Shown: positions 41,745 through 51,074, counted from the first letter of the stretch. The stretch is 64,000 nucleotides of DNA from AP-15 sp963818695 (GCA_963818695.1 CAWFTG010000011.1:682001-746000), one strand, 5' to 3'. The notes: a model not told the origin generated them from the letters alone. Made by a program: numbers and translations.

Positions 41745-43920
41745 ATGTCATTGCTGCAGGGTCTCGGTGTCGTACAAATAGGAAAGGGCTTGGCTGCTGC
41801 CGTCGGTGGGCGTCTCTTCGCCGATATCAGCGCTGATGTCAGCTGCGTCGATCCCGACATGTCGACGCCTCTGGCGGCCTATCTCAATCATGGCAAGTCC
41901 CTCGTTGCCAATGATCCTGCGGCGCGACGCAATGCGATCGCAGCCGCCGACTTGAGTCGTCTGTGAGGGCCGCCCGCAACAGCTTCGCGCTTTGCAATAC
42001 GACGCCGACAGTCTCCGCCGCCTCAATGCGGCCGCAGCGCTGGTGTACATCTCGCCCTTCGGACAGACCGGACCAAAGGCCAACGATCCGGCGACCGACC
42101 TGACGCTGTTCTTTGCGAGCGGCATTGCCCGGTTGCTGACAGGACAGGTCGACGATCTCTCGGAAGCGCCGATCCGTCCGGTCGGCGAACAATCCGCTTT
42201 TATCGGCGGCCTCGCCGCCGCCTGCGCCGGCATGCACGCGGTATTGGCTGCGCCTGGCGCAGTCGTCGATGTCGCGAGCGCGGAGGCGCTGGCGACTTTG
42301 GCGATCACCGAGTTGACGCGAGCCGGGCTCACCGGGAAAACCCGCCCGCGCAAGCGCGAGGCGGATGGCAACGGTGCTACGGTCACGATCCTGCCGGCAT
42401 GCGACGGGTATGTCGCGATCTCGCCCCGCGAAGATCGTCAGTGGGCGTCTTGGCTCTCGGTGATGGGTTCGCCCGAGTGGGGCGATGACCCGCGCTTCGC
42501 CACCAAACTCGACAGGGTTGCCAACTGGGACGCGCTCCATGCGCTGATGTCCGCGTGGAGCCGCCAATACGGCAAGCAATGGATCGCCGATAGCGCTCAG
42601 GCCGCTCATGTGCCGAGCTTTCCGCTGCGCCAGCCGGCGGAACAGCTCGAACTCCAGGCAGCTCGAGCACCGCAAGTTCTGGAGGAGGATCGAGCTCGGG
42701 GGACGGACGCTCAAGGCGCCGGGATCTCCGTTCGGGCTGCAGGTCACCACCGCCAACGGCAATTCGGCCGACCGCGACGACGGCCCGATGCCCCTCTCCG
42801 GCATTCGCGTCCTCGACTTCAGCTGGGTCATCGCCGGCCCGACGGCGACGCGTTATCTCGCAGCGATGGGCGCCGAAATCATCAAGATCGAGGCGCCCGG
42901 CCGCGGCGATCCCGGCCGCGCCTCGGAGCTGCACACGGTTCTCGGCCAGGCGAAACGAAGCATTGTTCTCGACCTGAAGAAGCCGGAAGCGATCGCGATC
43001 GCGCGGGCGCTCGCTGCGCGCTCCGACGTCGTCGTCGAGAATTTCGCTACGGGCGTCATGGACAGGCTGGGCCTCGGCGCCGACGATCTGCAGGCCCTCA
43101 ACCCCAATCTGCTCTATGTCTCGGCCTCCGGCCTCGGGCGAACCGGGCCGGAGGCGCGCGCCGTGGCTTACGGCACCCTGCTGCAATGCTACGCCGGCTT
43201 CGCCGGGCTCAATCGCCATCCCGATATTCCGCCACGGGTCGGGCTCGCGTGGCTCGACCCGATGTGCGGTCTGATGCTCGCCTTCATCGTCGCCGCCGGA
43301 CTCTGGCACCGGCGGCGGACCGGCAATGTCACTCGGGTCGATTTCTCGATGATCGAGGCGATGCTGTGGACCATGGCCGAACCGCTGCTGGCAACCCAGC
43401 TCGCGGCCCCGCCGCAGCCGCGCGGCAACGCTTCCGACCGTCACGCCCCGCACGGCGTCTACCGCTGCGCCGGGCGAGGACGAATGGATCAGCATCGTCA
43501 CGACCACCGATGCGGAGTGGCGAAACCTGTGCGCGCTCATACCGGACCTGGCGCTCGATGGCCGAACTCGGATTTAGCGAGCGCCACCAACGCCGCGCGG
43601 CGATCGACGAGGCGCTCGCCGCTTGGCTGCGCCCCAAACCCGCAGCAGCGGCCGAAGCCCTGTTGTTGCGCGCCGGCATCCCAGCGGCGGCGCTCGCTAA
43701 CTCACGGGATCTCGTCAACAGCAAACATCTCAAGGAGCGCGGGTTCTGGGAACCTTACGGCGCCGGCGCTCTGCCCGGCCTGCCATGGCATGCAAGCTTC
43801 GGGCGGATATCCGGAGCCGCGCCACAGCTCGGCGCCGATACCGACACCGTCCTCAGAGAGGTGCTCGACCTCTCCGCCGCCGAGATCGCCGCGCTGCACA
43901 GATCGGGCGCGCTCGGATAG
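41745..43920 (+). pseudogene. Fused two-domain CoA-transferase (CaiB/BaiF, family III) with four frame breaks
   Basis: Followed through three frames, the region encodes about 720 residues: an N-terminal CoA-transferase domain (G-L-G-V-V-Q-I-G-K-G-L-A-A-A-V, then Y-I-S-P-F-G-Q-T-G-P-K-A) and a second complete one (L-S-G-I-R-V-L-D-F-S-W-V-I-A-G-P, G-Q-A-K-R-S-I-V-L-D-L-K, V-V-V-E-N-F-A-T-G-V, V-D-F-S-M-I-E-A-M). Each break is repaired by removing one base: near 41955 (TTGAGTCG), 42653 (CTCGAACTC), 43470 (GGGCGAGG) and 43560 (GATGGCC). The catalytic-Asp region of domain 2 is present. Such enzymes move CoA between carboxylic acids. Decay or sequence error cannot be separated here. Confidence 0.82.
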
Positions 43921-43933
43921 GCGTTTAGTCGGG

Positions 43934-44380
43934 TCAGGAAAGCGCGCGCAGGTCGGCGCGCAGCCGATCGGGGGTGGACCCGGCCAACAGATGCTCGATC
44001 TCTGCGTGGGTTCGCCGCCACACTGGAACGGCGGCACTCAGCAAAGCTCGCCCCGCCGGCGTCAAGGCTAACCGGCGGGTTCGCTTGTCGGCATCGTCAA
44101 CCCTCACAGTTACCAAGCCGCGGCGCTCGAGCGGTTTGAGATTGGCGGTCAAGGTGGTGCGGTCCATGGCCAGCAGGGCAGACACATCGCCGATGCTTGC
44201 CGCCTCAGGGCGATTTAGCGACATCAGCAGCGAGAACTGCCCACTGGTCAGGCCCAGGGGTCGCAGCGCCGCGTCGAAGCGCCGCGCCACCGCCCGCGCC
44301 GCCCGCTGCAAGTGCAGGCACAGGCAAGTGTCGCGCACCTCCAGCGTGATCTCGAAAGGCGGATCGTCGCACTTTGACAT
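43934..44380 (-). CDS. MarR family transcriptional regulator
   Basis: A 148-residue winged-helix regulator: L-T-S-G-Q-F-S-L-L-M-S-L, S-I-G-D-V-S-A-L-L-A-M-D-R-T-T-L-T-A-N-L for the recognition helix, and V-D-D-A-D-K-R-T-R-R-L-A-L-T for the wing. A Cys-rich start (C-D, T-C-L-C) might sense oxidation. It is divergent from the ThiS-like gene, with a 12-bp palindrome between, the normal set-up for a MarR repressor of its neighbour. Confidence 0.92.
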   Translation of the reverse strand: MSKCDDPPFEITLEVRDTCLCLHLQRAARAVARRFDAALRPLGLTSGQFSLLMSLNRPEAASIGDVSALLAMDRTTLTANLKPLERRGLVTVRVDDADKRTRRLALTPAGRALLSAAVPVWRRTHAEIEHLLAGSTPDRLRADLRALS

Positions 44381-44391
44381 AGCCTATAAAT

Positions 44392-44403
44392 GTTGATATC
44401 AAC
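44392..44403. promoter_or_regulatory. Candidate MarR operator
   Basis: GTTGATATCAAC is a perfect 12-bp palindrome 12 bases upstream of the marR ATG and 27 before the thiS-like ATG. TTGATATCAA-type sites are common MarR-family operators. Confidence 0.6.
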
Positions 44404-44429
44404 GTGACGCTTCAAGATCTAGGATTGTC

Positions 44430-44699
44430 ATGCCGACGGTGTCCTTCACCTCTGCGTTGCAACGGTTTCTTCCCGCGCCCTCGGCGGAAGTCGAAGGCGG
44501 GACGGTTGCTGCCGCGCTCGCCGAGGTGTTTGCGTCCCGCCCGGCGTTGCGCGGCTATGTGCTCGACGACCAGGGCGCGCTGCGCCGGCACGTCGCCGTC
44601 TATGTCAACGGCCAGCCGGTCCAAGACCGCGTCCGGCTGACCGACCCGGTCGGTTCGCACGACGAGATCTACGTCTTCCAAGCATTGTCCGGCGGTTAA
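44430..44699 (+). CDS. MoaD/ThiS family sulfur-carrier-like protein
   Basis: An 89-residue ubiquitin-fold protein ending in the diglycine L-S-G-G that is adenylated and thiocarboxylated in sulfur carriers. The G-Y-V-L-D-D-Q-G-A-L-R-R-H-V-A-V-Y-V-N-G strand pattern and D-P-V-G-S-H-D-E-I-Y-V-F-Q-A-L are typical. Neither thiG, thiF nor moaE is nearby; it is followed 12 bases later by a BNR-repeat protein gene, a pairing also seen in other bacteria, so its job is probably not thiamine or molybdopterin synthesis. Confidence 0.9.
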   Translation: MPTVSFTSALQRFLPAPSAEVEGGTVAAALAEVFASRPALRGYVLDDQGALRRHVAVYVNGQPVQDRVRLTDPVGSHDEIYVFQALSGG

Positions 44700-44711
44700 C
44701 GGAGGGGAAGT

Positions 44712-45804
44712 ATGGCGCATCGGCTGCATGTCGGGACCCGCAAGGGTCTCTTCGAGCTGGCGCGCAGCAACGGCGTCTGGGAAATCGTCGACGTTCAGTT
44801 CCTCGGCGATCCGGTCTCCGCGGTGCTGGCGGATGCCGAAGGGCTCGGTCTGGGCGGCGCTCGATCTCGGCCATTTCGGCGCCAAGCTGTGGCGCCGCGA
44901 CCGCGACGGCGCGTGGCGCGAAATGGCGGTTCCGGTGTTCCCGCCAAAGCCGGAGGATGCCGGGGACGATCCGCATCCCTGGTCGCTCGGCAAGATCTGG
45001 GTGTTTGAAGCCGGGCGGGGCAGCCGGGACGCCTGTGGGCGGGCACGATGCCCGGCGGGCTCTTCCGCTCCGACGACGGCGGCGCGTCCTGGTCGCTGAA
45101 CGAGGCGCTGTGGCACATGCCCGAGCGCCGGCAGTGGGCGGGCGTCGCCGGCGGCGAGCAGCCCGGCATCAACTCGGTGCTGATCGATCCGGGAAATCCC
45201 TCCGACATCCGCATCGGCGTGTCGACTGCGGGCGTATGGGCAAGCACCGACGCAGGCGGCTCGTGGCGGCTCATCAACCGCGGCATGTATGCCGAGTACA
45301 TGCCGCCGGAGCAGCGCGACAATCCGATCGTCCAGGACGTCCACCGGCTGGCGCGCTGCGCCGCGTCACCCCGAGATCGTGTGGTGTCAGCACCACAACG
45401 GCGTTTTCCGCTCGCAGGATGCCGGAGCGACGTGGCGCGAAGTGACGGCGATCCGCCCGTCGAAGTTCGGCTTTGCGGTCGCCGCGCATCCCATCGACCC
45501 GGAGACCGCGTGGTTCATCCCCGCGGTCAAGGACGAGCGGCGCATTCCGGTGGACGGCAAGGTCGTAGTCGCCCGCACCCGCGACGGCGGCCGCAGCTTC
45601 GAAGTGCTGACGCATGGCCTGCCGCAGCATCACGCCTATGATCTGGTCTGGCGCCACGGCCTGGCGGTCGACGAGAGCGGCGAGCGGCTTGCCTTCGGCT
45701 CGACCAGCGGCGGCTTGTGGATCTCGGAGGACGGCGGCGATTCGTGGGCCATGCCGGAGGCGCGGCTGCCGCCGATCGCGGTCGTGCGCTTCGCGCCGGC
45801 GTGA
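44712..45804 (+). pseudogene. BNR/sialidase-like beta-propeller protein with three frame breaks
   Basis: ATG 44712 (after GGAGGGGAAG) reads H-V-G-T-R-K-G-L-F-E-L-A; the product continues across frames as S-V-W-A-A-L-D-L-G-H-F-G, P-G-R-L-W-A-G-T-M-P-G-G-L-F-R-S-D-D-G-G, P-E-I-V-W-C-Q-H-H-N-G-V-F-R-S and S-T-S-G-G-L-W-I-S-E-D-G-G-D-S-W, the BNR/Asp-box repeats of exo-sialidase-like propellers. Repairs: one extra base near 44842 (GAAGGGCTC), one missing near 45020, one extra near 45369 (GCGTCACCC). About 360 residues if intact. It lacks a signal peptide, so it is probably cytoplasmic. Confidence 0.8.
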
Positions 45805-45850
45805 CACTGGAAGGCCGGTCTCGATCGCGTGCAGGCGTATTGCAGGCGAG

Positions 45851-45934
45851 CCCTTACCCACCATCGTTGGCGCGATGGTTCTCCCTCTCTCGCATTGCGG
45901 GAGAGGGTGCCGAGCGCAGCGAGGCGGGTAAGGG
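45851..45934. repeat. Interspersed palindromic repeat with 9-bp inverted ends
   Basis: An 84-base unit bounded by CCCTTACCC (45851-45859) and GGGTAAGGG (45926-45934), with an inner hairpin CCTCTC/GAGAGG around CGCATTGCGG. The core recurs inside addB (19745-19804). It lies in a 318-base spacer (45805-46122) that holds no other feature I can recognise. Confidence 0.7.
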
Positions 45935-46122
45935 TCTCGGCAGACCAGATGGCTGACACGCTCGCTCGTAGCTGTTTTGCTGTTTTTTGCAGCGAAAATA
46001 GAGCGATCGGCCTCGCTCCATTGCGGAAATCCTGGGTTGGAGTGCCGCGGCGGGGCGCAGTAACAGCGGCAATTCCGCGGTCGGTTTGCTGTCTTCCGCT
46101 GTATCCGGAGTGTGGCTCAAGC

Positions 46123-46626
46123 TCAGGTCCTTAGCGGGCCGTATACCCAAAAGGATCTCGGACGGCGTGCGGACTGCGCGTCCTCCAATTGCCGCAAGCG
46201 ATTGTCGAAATCGCTCGCGTCGATCGCCCGCAGAAAGCTTTCGATCATCTGCGACAGCGCGAACCCCTCGCCGGGGGTGATGCCGCCGCGCCCGACCGCA
46301 TCGGCAACCGCCTTTATCGCGCCAAGGATGTCGGCCGCGCTGTCGATCGGCGGCAGCGCGAGCTCGACGGACCGGTCGCGGCGCGGCGCGACGGTGCGGT
46401 CGAGACAGAGCCGCAAAGCGGTCGGATCGCAGGCGAGCGCGAGTTCGACCGCCTTGCGGCTGAGCGCCGTCGCTTCGACGTCGAGCAACAGCTGCGCCGC
46501 CCGAGTCGACCGGTTGATCGAGCCGCGAGGCCGGCCGCCGGGATTTCCGGACTGCCCCTTGGCAAACGGTCGACCTCGAACCCTTTTAGCTGTCGTTGCT
46601 GTTTCCTGCAGCGAAATATCAGTCAT
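46123..46626 (-). CDS. DUF5681 domain protein (phage terminase small-subunit-like)
   Basis: A 167-residue protein with the DUF5681 signature K-G-Q-S-G-N-P-G-G-R-P-R-G-S near residue 23. These proteins occur in prophages and genomic islands and may bind DNA as terminase small subunits. ATG 46626 overlaps the stop of the small gene upstream in ATGA. No portal, capsid or large terminase gene is near, so this is an isolated island gene. Confidence 0.85.
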   Translation of the reverse strand: MTDISLQETATTAKRVRGRPFAKGQSGNPGGRPRGSINRSTRAAQLLLDVEATALSRKAVELALACDPTALRLCLDRTVAPRRDRSVELALPPIDSAADILGAIKAVADAVGRGGITPGEGFALSQMIESFLRAIDASDFDNRLRQLEDAQSARRPRSFWVYGPLRT

Positions 46627-46937
46627 CGCTCCACCTCGATCGGCCACTTGACGTCCGCCGCCGGATGCCCTCTAGAGATGGAATAACGTGTCATTATGGC
46701 AATTTTGTTGTTGTTGCATGAGGCACCCTCAAATGAGCCGGCGGAGCCTACATGGCCAGTGGTGCGAATCATACCCTTGGTACCCGGTTCGGACGGCGGG
46801 TCTCGGTCCCGTTCCGGACATTTGCCTCGGCACGCAGCGGGCAGAAAGTGCGCCGCTGCGTAAAGTCCGATCGCGAGTGCCGCAGACAAGAAGGCCGATC
46901 CGATGGCCTGCCCTTCTTCGCGCCCTTCGTCTCCCAT
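46623..46937 (-). CDS. Small membrane protein upstream of the DUF5681 gene
   Basis: A 104-residue protein with one clear transmembrane helix (A-I-G-S-A-F-L-S-A-A-L-A-I-G-L-Y-A-A-A) near residue 20, then a Cys-containing, polar C-terminal part. ATG 46937 has AGGGGCG upstream; longer frames upstream are not supported. The 4-base overlap with the DUF5681 gene makes a two-gene operon. Family not recognised. Confidence 0.55.
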   Translation of the reverse strand: MGDEGREEGQAIGSAFLSAALAIGLYAAAHFLPAACRGKCPERDRDPPSEPGTKGMIRTTGHVGSAGSFEGASCNNNKIAIMTRYSISRGHPAADVKWPIEVER

Positions 46938-47015
46938 TGTCACGCCCCTACGTCTCACCCAGGGTAAGATGCCGCAAGCCCAGGGGGAGAGCCGGACGAA
47001 GGGATTGTCGCTTCT

Positions 47016-47821
47016 GTGCGGCTTAGGCCGCCGCGCATCGTGACTGGCAAAAAAAGCTCCGATAGCGCAGTATCGGCGCCGAAGACCACGGAGCAGGGCG
47101 TGACAATTTACGAAAATCTGGTGATTGGGAACTTTCTGTTCGCGCTTGGCCTTAAGATCGGCGCTCATCGACATGACTACTCAGCCCCTGAATTGGCCGT
47201 TTCTCTATTGCAGCAAACTCCGCTGGATATTGTACTCGGTGACGTACTGCTGACTGGGCCAAAAGTAGTTGCTTTGCTGGAGTTCAAGCGTGCAGCGGAT
47301 AGGCGCTCGAAGGAGCGAGGAAAACTAATCAAAATCGAGGCTCAATTGAAGCATTCCGAATTCAGGCGCTGCGAACCATCTCACAGCAAATACATTTCTA
47401 CGTTGAAACTGGGGATATACCGAACAAGGACTTCTCGCGGGTGCTGTCCTATCTTGACCTCAGGACAGATAAACGGGAGAGCAGTTTGGAGGAGCTAATC
47501 GACAAGCTCGTGCTCCGGGCGAGGTCCGCCTCTGAGCTACCGGAGATGTATATACAGGAATGCCAGCACTATCTCGAACTGATCTGTCTCTGCCAGGGCC
47601 ACAGCTATCACACGTCGCCTGGCCTCCTGGTGGGGGTGAGCGGGGACGGGCGGATCGCCTTTGCGTCAGTGGAAGATATACGAGACCTCCAGACGACCTT
47701 CGCAGCGATCCAAGTACAGCAGACCATCCAGGCTCGCGAGATCGCGAAACTAACGAGAGATCTTCGCCTCCGCCATGTTCAGCCAAGCTCACGGACTCCT
47801 CAGCAAAGGCTAGCACTGTAA
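47016..47821 (+). pseudogene. Decayed gene for an unknown island protein (one frame break)
   Basis: The first frame carries T-I-Y-E-N-L-V-I-G-N-F-L-F-A-L-G-L, L-D-I-V-L-G-D-V-L-L and L-L-E-F-K-R-A-A-D-R-R-S-K-E-R; near 47372 (GAATTCAGG) one base seems missing, and another frame continues A-L-R-T-I-S-Q-Q-I-H-F-Y-V-E-T-G-D and S-Y-L-D-L-R-T-D-K-R to a stop at 47821. G+C is lower than in the core genes. The first start could be ATG 47016 or a GTG near 47099. L-E-F-K-R recalls nuclease-like D/E-x-K motifs but this is not firm. Confidence 0.6.
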
Positions 47822-48249
47822 ATGAGCGTGAGAAATGATCGTACCCTATCAGTAGAAAAACTAGGAATAGCGGTCAGTAATCTCGTCGATGCGGCGACGG
47901 AGCAGCAGGATATTTGTGAGAAACTCTTGGACCAGCTCCGCGCGGCCACCATAGAGCTCCGAACCGCCACCACAGAGCTTACCCACAACATGCCGAACAA
48001 GATCGCTCAACAAGCCGCGCAGGGAGTGGTCCAGAAGATCACCGACTAGTTACGCGATCAGTCGCAGACGTGCTGCGGCCCACGGAGACGAAAGCACAGG
48101 CCTTGCTGAGAGCGATGGACAAGGCAGTGGAGGAGTACCAGCGTGCCGCGCGGAAGGGGGTCGCGACTTGCATCATCTTTGGCTGCACCTCGGGCTTGGT
48201 CTCCGCCGTTCTAGTGGTCCTCGCCATGAAGATGCTCGGTATCATCTGA
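47822..48249 (+). pseudogene. Decayed gene for a coiled-coil membrane protein
   Basis: From ATG 47822: E-K-L-G-I-A-V-S-N-L-V-D-A-A-T-E-Q-Q, then a helical L-R-A-A-T-I-E-L-R-T-A-T-T-E-L and Q-K-I-T-D, then TAG at 48047-48049. Past the stop and one apparent missing base near 48057 it continues V-A-D-V-L-R-P-T-E-T-K-A-Q-A-L-L-R-A-M-D-K-A and a C-terminal membrane helix ending V-V-L-A-M-K-M-L-G-I-I. It directly follows the previous broken gene; the layout (coiled coil plus C-terminal helix) recalls small mobilisation proteins of plasmids, without firm assignment. Confidence 0.5.
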
Positions 48250-48839
48250 CGGCTTCCTCAGCTCGCGCAGAAATCCGGTGCGAACGTCCGCTGTCCACCG
48301 AGCTGACCTCGGCACAGGTACCCAGCGTCAGATTTTTTCCACTAGCAAACGGTCTCGAACCGCCCCGATGCGCGGGACACCGGCGCAGGGCAAGGCCCCG
48401 TGCTGAATCAAATTGAGCCTGGTAACTTCCCAGTTCTGATCCTCTGCGCTATTGCCAGACATTTCCTCACACGTCGTGGCGCCGGCATCCTGCCACGGGT
48501 TGTTGAGGTCAAGTTTTCTGCTGGGTTACCACAGGAGTAAATTCGAGAGTTTCAAGCATCGCCTTCCTTCGCGCTTCGCTCTCGTTTTCCGCGCTAACGA
48601 CGAGTTCCGCGCGTGGTCTCGAACCCCTCAAACTTGGATCAGACGGGTCCATCGGTCCCGGTTTCCAACGCCGCATGACGCTCGTTCCTCCTCAGCCTTC
48701 ACCACAGGGTACCGATGGAATAGTCATTCGACCCTTTAAGATTTCCTTCGAAATCCATTGGAGTAACCGGGAGTGGCGCGCCTTCGGTCGCTTGCGTACC
48801 GTCGCTAAAACTGGACGACCTCACCGATTGACGCGGCTC
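48250..48839. other. Island spacer without a recognised gene
   Basis: About 590 bases of lower-GC DNA. Frames are short, and neither strand reads as a known protein. Two stretches (near 48349 and 48611) contain TCTCGAACC-like strings that superficially recall tRNA T-arms, but no cloverleaf can be drawn. Confidence 0.45.
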
Positions 48840-49601
48840 CTAATTGAGTTCTGGGAACTCTGGAGGTTGCAGTGGTTGGTTGCCCCGCTTCCGGTATTCG
48901 AGATACCGATTCATGATTATCCACGCACGCTCCGTAGTTTCCAGTTGACGGGTCGCGGAGGCTTGCGACGGATCTCCGTGACGCGGACCTTTTGACTGAT
49001 CGGTGATCCACTTGAGATATACCTCTGACACATTGAGGGCTTTATGCATTTCTGCCCAAGCGGGTGTCCCATCAAGGGTAGGAGCAATCATCCGGCGGAT
49101 GCTATCGATGACGCGAGCACTGTTGACAAGCGAGATGTGCGGTATGATCTGGGTGTCAATCAGGTCATTAAATAATCGATATAAGTTTCGATCGCCTACC
49201 ACCATCTGGGTTATGGAAAGAAGATCCTCGCGCCGCTCCGTTTCCAGTCCAAACGCGGTGCACAGAGAACCGAGTGCCGGCGTTGACGGCATGATCGGTG
49301 CTAATTCCCCGTCGGGCAGAATGGCATATTCGAAAACCAGACTGATACCGATGCCTGTTGCGAATCCTATCAAGTTCGTCAGAGTTCGCGCATAGTCATA
49401 TGCGCCGTTCAAAATGTCGCTGAAATGTTCCGGCCCGTACTTTTCCAAATAGCATTCTACGTTGATGGTCCAATCCTGGACCGCGACCTTGAATCCGGCC
49501 TGCAGACCCGTTGTTGCCGATGTCAGGGGGAGGACGGGGGACCGTATAGACAATTTTAGGGTGCTCGGAAAAATGCGCCCTATGACATGGACTTTGTCCA
49601 T
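48840..49601 (-). CDS. Hypothetical protein (253 aa)
   Basis: An intact, moderately low-GC ORF with normal composition: M-D-K-V-H-V-I-G-R-I-F-P-S-T-L-K-L-S-I, C-Y-L-E-K-Y-G-P-E-H-F-S-D, L-I-G-F-A-T-G-I-G-I-S-L-V-F-E and a charged C-terminus. No signal peptide; no domain recognised. The start has no strong ribosome site. It lies in the island-like stretch next to broken genes. Confidence 0.7.
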   Translation of the reverse strand: MDKVHVIGRIFPSTLKLSIRSPVLPLTSATTGLQAGFKVAVQDWTINVECYLEKYGPEHFSDILNGAYDYARTLTNLIGFATGIGISLVFEYAILPDGELAPIMPSTPALGSLCTAFGLETERREDLLSITQMVVGDRNLYRLFNDLIDTQIIPHISLVNSARVIDSIRRMIAPTLDGTPAWAEMHKALNVSEVYLKWITDQSKGPRHGDPSQASATRQLETTERAWIIMNRYLEYRKRGNQPLQPPEFPELN

Positions 49602-49616
49602 TTCACCCCTTCGTGC

Positions 49617-49875
49617 TTAATCGCCCTTGGACGCCGTTGACGCGACAGACACCCGCCAACGCCCGCCGCGGCGCCTTCCGGCGGCGGACGCGCGAGGCGG
49701 CTGATAATGCCCCGGCGCTGGCAGTGGTGCAGGAGCCGGTTCCGGCCGGATCTTGCTGAGGATTCCTTTTTAAGAGCCGAATCCTGGGCGAAAGCGGATA
49801 GCCATCATTGTTGATCATGCAGGTCAGCAACCGCGCGAGCGCGCCGGTCTCTTCATCGGCAAGATCGGGCTTCAT
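49617..49875 (-). pseudogene. Small conserved alphaproteobacterial protein with a +1 frame break
   Basis: From ATG 49875 (GAAGGG upstream): P-D-L-A-D-E-E-T-G-A-L-A-R-L-L, N-N-D-G-Y-P-L-S-P-R-I-R-L-L-K-R, a pattern I recognise from short hypothetical proteins common in Bradyrhizobium-like genomes. One extra A near 49768 (AGGAATCC) breaks the frame; after repair it reads I-L-S-K-I-R-P-E-P-A-P-A-P-L and H-Y-Q-P-P-R-A-S-A-A-G-R-R-R, the expected ending. Confidence 0.7.
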
Positions 49876-50059
49876 GCCCTTCAGATGAGGGACTTAACCA
49901 ATCCTGGCGAGTCCCGACACGCAATGGAGGAATGCAGCCGGCATTGGGTATACAATCAGCCGCTTACCGCGGGGGATGACACGAAGGGTGACCCACGCGG
50001 ACGCGAGTCCGACGAGACAGAGCTAGAGCGCTACGAGGGTGTTTTCCTCGGCTGAAGAC

Positions 50060-50200
50060 AGGGTACAGCGGGTCGCGGTCGTGACGGGGGCGAGCTCCGG
50101 GATCGGGCTGCACACCGTGCTCGGGGCTCGCTCGCAGCGGCATGCGGGTCGTGATGACCGGCCGCGACCGCGCGCGGTCGCGGCACGCGGTCGCCGATGA
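50060..50200 (+). pseudogene. N-terminal fragment of a short-chain dehydrogenase
   Basis: Reads R-V-A-V-V-T-G-A-S-S-G-I-G-L-H-T-V-L-G, the T-G-x3-G-x-G cofactor site of an SDR, then after one extra base near 50134 M-R-V-V-M-T-G-R-D-R-A-R. The rest of the gene is absent; the convergent hydrolase follows at 50240. A truncated relic. Confidence 0.65.
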
Positions 50201-50239
50201 TCAGGGCGCCGTCAGAAACGGCCCATTCCAGATAGAGAG

Positions 50240-50977
50240 CTATGCCCGGGCCGGCGTGTGCTTTGCCAAGAATTCCTTGACCCGCGCCTTCGCCGCGGTC
50301 AGCGCCTCTCCGGTTTTCCACTCCGCGATGAATTCGCAGTTTGGGAGCAGCTTCGAGAGTTCTTCGGAGATCGGGTAGGGGTGCGCCTCGTCGTTGCCGG
50401 CGAGCACGAGACAGGGGGTACGGACGGTCTTCGCGAACTCGCGGTCGGCGCAGTAGACGAAGCCAGGCGCGTAAAGGTTCTGGCAGAACGCGTCGAGCAC
50501 TTGCGGGGTGGCCTCGGGATGGTCTTTGAGGGTTTCCGCCCAGGCATTGAACCGGGCCGGGCGGCCGGGCGCCATTGGGCCGACGCGGCCGATCGGCTGC
50601 GCCAGTACGGCGCTCTGGACGCGCTCGGGGTGATGCTTGAGCATGTTCATGATGAATGAGCCGCCGATGCACTGGCCGTAGAGATGACAGCGGTCGATGC
50701 GGAGGTGGTCGAGGAGGGCGATATGGTCGGCGGTGTAGCTGTCCCAGCTGTCCTGTGCGGTGAGCGGCGCGCGCGACTGGCCGCCGGCGTTGCGCTGGTC
50801 CATCGCGATCACGCGGAACTTGTCGGCGAACTCGGTCGTCGGGTTGATCGGCGCCGAGGGCTGGCTCCAAACCTCGATCACCGACTGTAGCCCCGCCGGC
50901 GCGAAGGTCAGAATCGGGTACCCCTGGCCGAACTCTTCGTAATAGATATGAGCGCCGTCGTGTTCAAAGCTCGGCAT
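50240..50977 (-). CDS. Alpha/beta hydrolase with a Cys nucleophile
   Basis: A 245-residue alpha/beta-fold hydrolase. The nucleophile elbow is G-Q-C-I-G-G, placing Cys103 where Ser is usual; the acid lies in L-V-L-A-G-N-D-E-A-H-P-Y-P. The start has I-Y-Y-E-E-F-G-Q-G-Y-P-I-L-T-F-A-P, and A-M-D-Q-R-N-A-G-G-Q-S follows. Cys is also the nucleophile in dienelactone hydrolases, but the rest is closer to general hydrolases. ATG 50977 has AAGAGGA upstream. Possibly catabolic; the substrate is unknown. Confidence 0.88.
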   Translation of the reverse strand: MPSFEHDGAHIYYEEFGQGYPILTFAPAGLQSVIEVWSQPSAPINPTTEFADKFRVIAMDQRNAGGQSRAPLTAQDSWDSYTADHIALLDHLRIDRCHLYGQCIGGSFIMNMLKHHPERVQSAVLAQPIGRVGPMAPGRPARFNAWAETLKDHPEATPQVLDAFCQNLYAPGFVYCADREFAKTVRTPCLVLAGNDEAHPYPISEELSKLLPNCEFIAEWKTGEALTAAKARVKEFLAKHTPARA

Positions 50978-51074
50978 GTCGGTGTCCTCTTGTAATGCGG
51001 AGATTGCGTCGAGTAACGGAATGCTAATCGATCTCGCCCGGGACCAAAAGGGTTCGGGCGCGGTACGACGCTGA

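Noticed and set aside
48340..48660. tRNA gene or attachment-site tRNA fragment in the island spacer.
   Set aside because: TCTCGAACC-like strings are present but no acceptor stem, anticodon arm or cloverleaf can be formed.
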